Part shown: positions 6,311 to 7,144 of the stretch, piece after piece
Layout: each line of letters starts with the position of its first letter
Position numbering within the stretch: position 1 is the first letter of the stretch
Assembly: GCA_937890045.1 (NCBI GenBank)
Contig: CALBXV010000425.1
Coordinates: forward strand, 1-7,144
Reading direction: 5' to 3'
DNA: 7,144 nt
Source of the DNA: an uncultured archaeon
Lineage (GTDB): Archaea > Thermoproteota > Nitrososphaeria > Nitrososphaerales > CALBXV01
Translations under genes and position numbers: made by a program
Notes under the pieces: generated by a model
The model's database searches: none
The model's input: the letters and a program-made list of their open reading frames with translations, nothing else
Told to the model about the DNA's origin: nothing

Positions 6311-7143
6311 CTTTTATTATAATTAACTAGTTTTTCACTAATATTCCACAGATTTTTTGAAGTAGATTGATCATATGATATTTTAGAGGATTGTTTAGGT
6401 TTACATTTAACAAAATATTTTCCAGTTATATTTTCAACATCTTTTGAAGTTGCAAGATAAGTAGATGTTTTAGAACCTGATTTAGCATCAATTAAAATAG
6501 GAGAAAGAATTTTTACTATAGCTTTATAGAAAAATGATGAATTAGTAAATAAGTTAGTAGGAATAAATCCAGGATGTAAACAATTTACTGTAACATTAGA
6601 TCCTGCTAGTTTTCGAGATAATTCATATGTGAAAAGAACATTATATAATTTTGATTTACAATAAGCGTCAAAACTTGAGTATTTTTTTTCGCCTTGTAGA
6701 TTATCAATATCAAAATTTGCCCTATAATGAGCAGAAGAACTAACATTTATTATACGTGATGGAGAACTTGATTTAAGAAGATTTAATAGAGAATTAGTTA
6801 ATATAAAAGGTCCAAGATGATTTATAGCAAATGTATTTTCAATTCCATCAACAGAAATAGTTCTTTTAGTAAGAAGTATACCGGCATTATTAATCAGAAC
6901 ATTTAGACGATCATATTTATTTTTAAATTTTGAAATAAAATCAGATATGGAATTTTGAGAAGATAAATCACATAACATAAGTTCAACATTTTTATTATTA
7001 CTCTCAGTGATTATATGTTTTAGAGCGATATTACCACGCTCATAATTTCGACATAGGAGAATTACAGTGGCATCTAACTTTGCTAGTGATAAAGCTGTTT
7101 CTTTACCTATTCCAGAATTAGCACCGGTAACAATACAAACTTG
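6292..7143 (-). CDS. Short-chain dehydrogenase/reductase, retinol dehydrogenase 11-14-like, N-terminus beyond the window
   Basis: The frame stays open to the right edge and gives 283 visible residues beginning QVCIVTGANSGIGKETAL. The apparent ATG at 6978 is therefore internal (visible residue 56). The classical SDR motifs are present: TGxxxGxG (TGANSGIG, 6-13), CDLSS (57-61), NNAG (85-88), the catalytic Ser in INVSSSAH (about 132-139) and YCKSK with Tyr161 and Lys165, followed by HPGFIPTN. NLQGEK (148-153) and LWNISEKL (265-272) recall the RDH11-14 and WW-domain-oxidoreductase-like group. Members reduce aldehydes or ketones, or oxidise alcohols, with NADP(H) or NAD(H); the substrate here is unknown. 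Only a few to about 20 residues should be missing. The last residues, SAEGRI, are encoded partly by the antisense of tRNA-Phe, and the TGA stop is at 6294-6292 inside the tRNA T-loop region. Confidence 0.9.
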   Translation of the reverse strand, partial: QVCIVTGANSGIGKETALSLAKLDATVILLCRNYERGNIALKHIITESNNKNVELMLCDLSSQNSISDFISKFKNKYDRLNVLINNAGILLTKRTISVDGIENTFAINHLGPFILTNSLLNLLKSSSPSRIINVSSSAHYRANFDIDNLQGEKKYSSFDAYCKSKLYNVLFTYELSRKLAGSNVTVNCLHPGFIPTNLFTNSSFFYKAIVKILSPILIDAKSGSKTSTYLATSKDVENITGKYFVKCKPKQSSKISYDQSTSKNLWNISEKLVNYNKSAEGRI

Positions 7144-7144
7144 A

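Noticed and set aside
6292..6978. Short-chain dehydrogenase starting at the ATG at 6978 (228 residues)
   Set aside because: This would remove the TGANSGIG nucleotide-binding motif, which is in the same open frame further upstream. The ATG is internal and the gene continues past the window edge.
1..7144. CRISPR arrays, insertion sequences, attachment sites or long repeats
   Set aside because: No regularly spaced repeats, transposase genes or terminal inverted repeats were seen. No direct copy of the tRNA 3' end, as expected from an integrated element, was found in the window.

Overview
The window looks like chromosomal DNA from a very AT-rich (about 30% GC by eye) archaeon. Three things point to archaea. 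The tRNA-Phe gene has an archaeal sequence and no encoded CCA. A NurA-family repair nuclease is present. TATA-like boxes lie about 25-28 bases upstream of the nurA start, the probable soxD start and the tRNA, a spacing that fits leaderless archaeal transcripts. A heterotrophic marine lineage (for example non-ammonia-oxidising Thaumarchaeota or a marine Thermoplasmatota group) would fit the low GC and the methylated-amine catabolism, but the window alone cannot fix the taxonomy.

Layout. Positions 1-4110, all on the minus strand, hold a heterotetrameric sarcosine oxidase-type operon in the transcription order soxD-soxA-soxG-soxB. soxB is cut by the left edge. soxD is small and has no normal in-frame start codon. 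soxA begins with TTG directly after the soxD stop, soxG follows soxA after 5 bases, and soxB follows soxG after 15 bases. Upstream, also on the minus strand, is nurA (4153-5343). A 70-base divergent promoter region separates it from an unrecognised plus-strand gene (5414-6190, TTG start). Next comes tRNA-Phe(GAA) (6237-6310, plus strand) with its own TATA box. The right end is a minus-strand short-chain dehydrogenase of the retinol dehydrogenase 11-14-like type. Its first residues lie beyond the window, and its last codons and stop read through the 3' part of the tRNA gene in antisense.

How the genes work together. SoxB should oxidise an N-methylated amino acid (sarcosine or a relative such as N-methylglutamate). 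The folate-binding, GcvT-like region of SoxA should pass the methyl carbon to a one-carbon carrier. SoxD (zinc site) and SoxG are structural partners. The most interesting point is that SoxA keeps two complete cysteine quartets: a ferredoxin-type one near the N-terminus and a CxC...Cx4C one in the middle. Classical oxygen-using sarcosine oxidases lack these, so the complex may be an iron-sulfur dehydrogenase that passes electrons to a carrier rather than to O2. The other genes look like unrelated neighbours.
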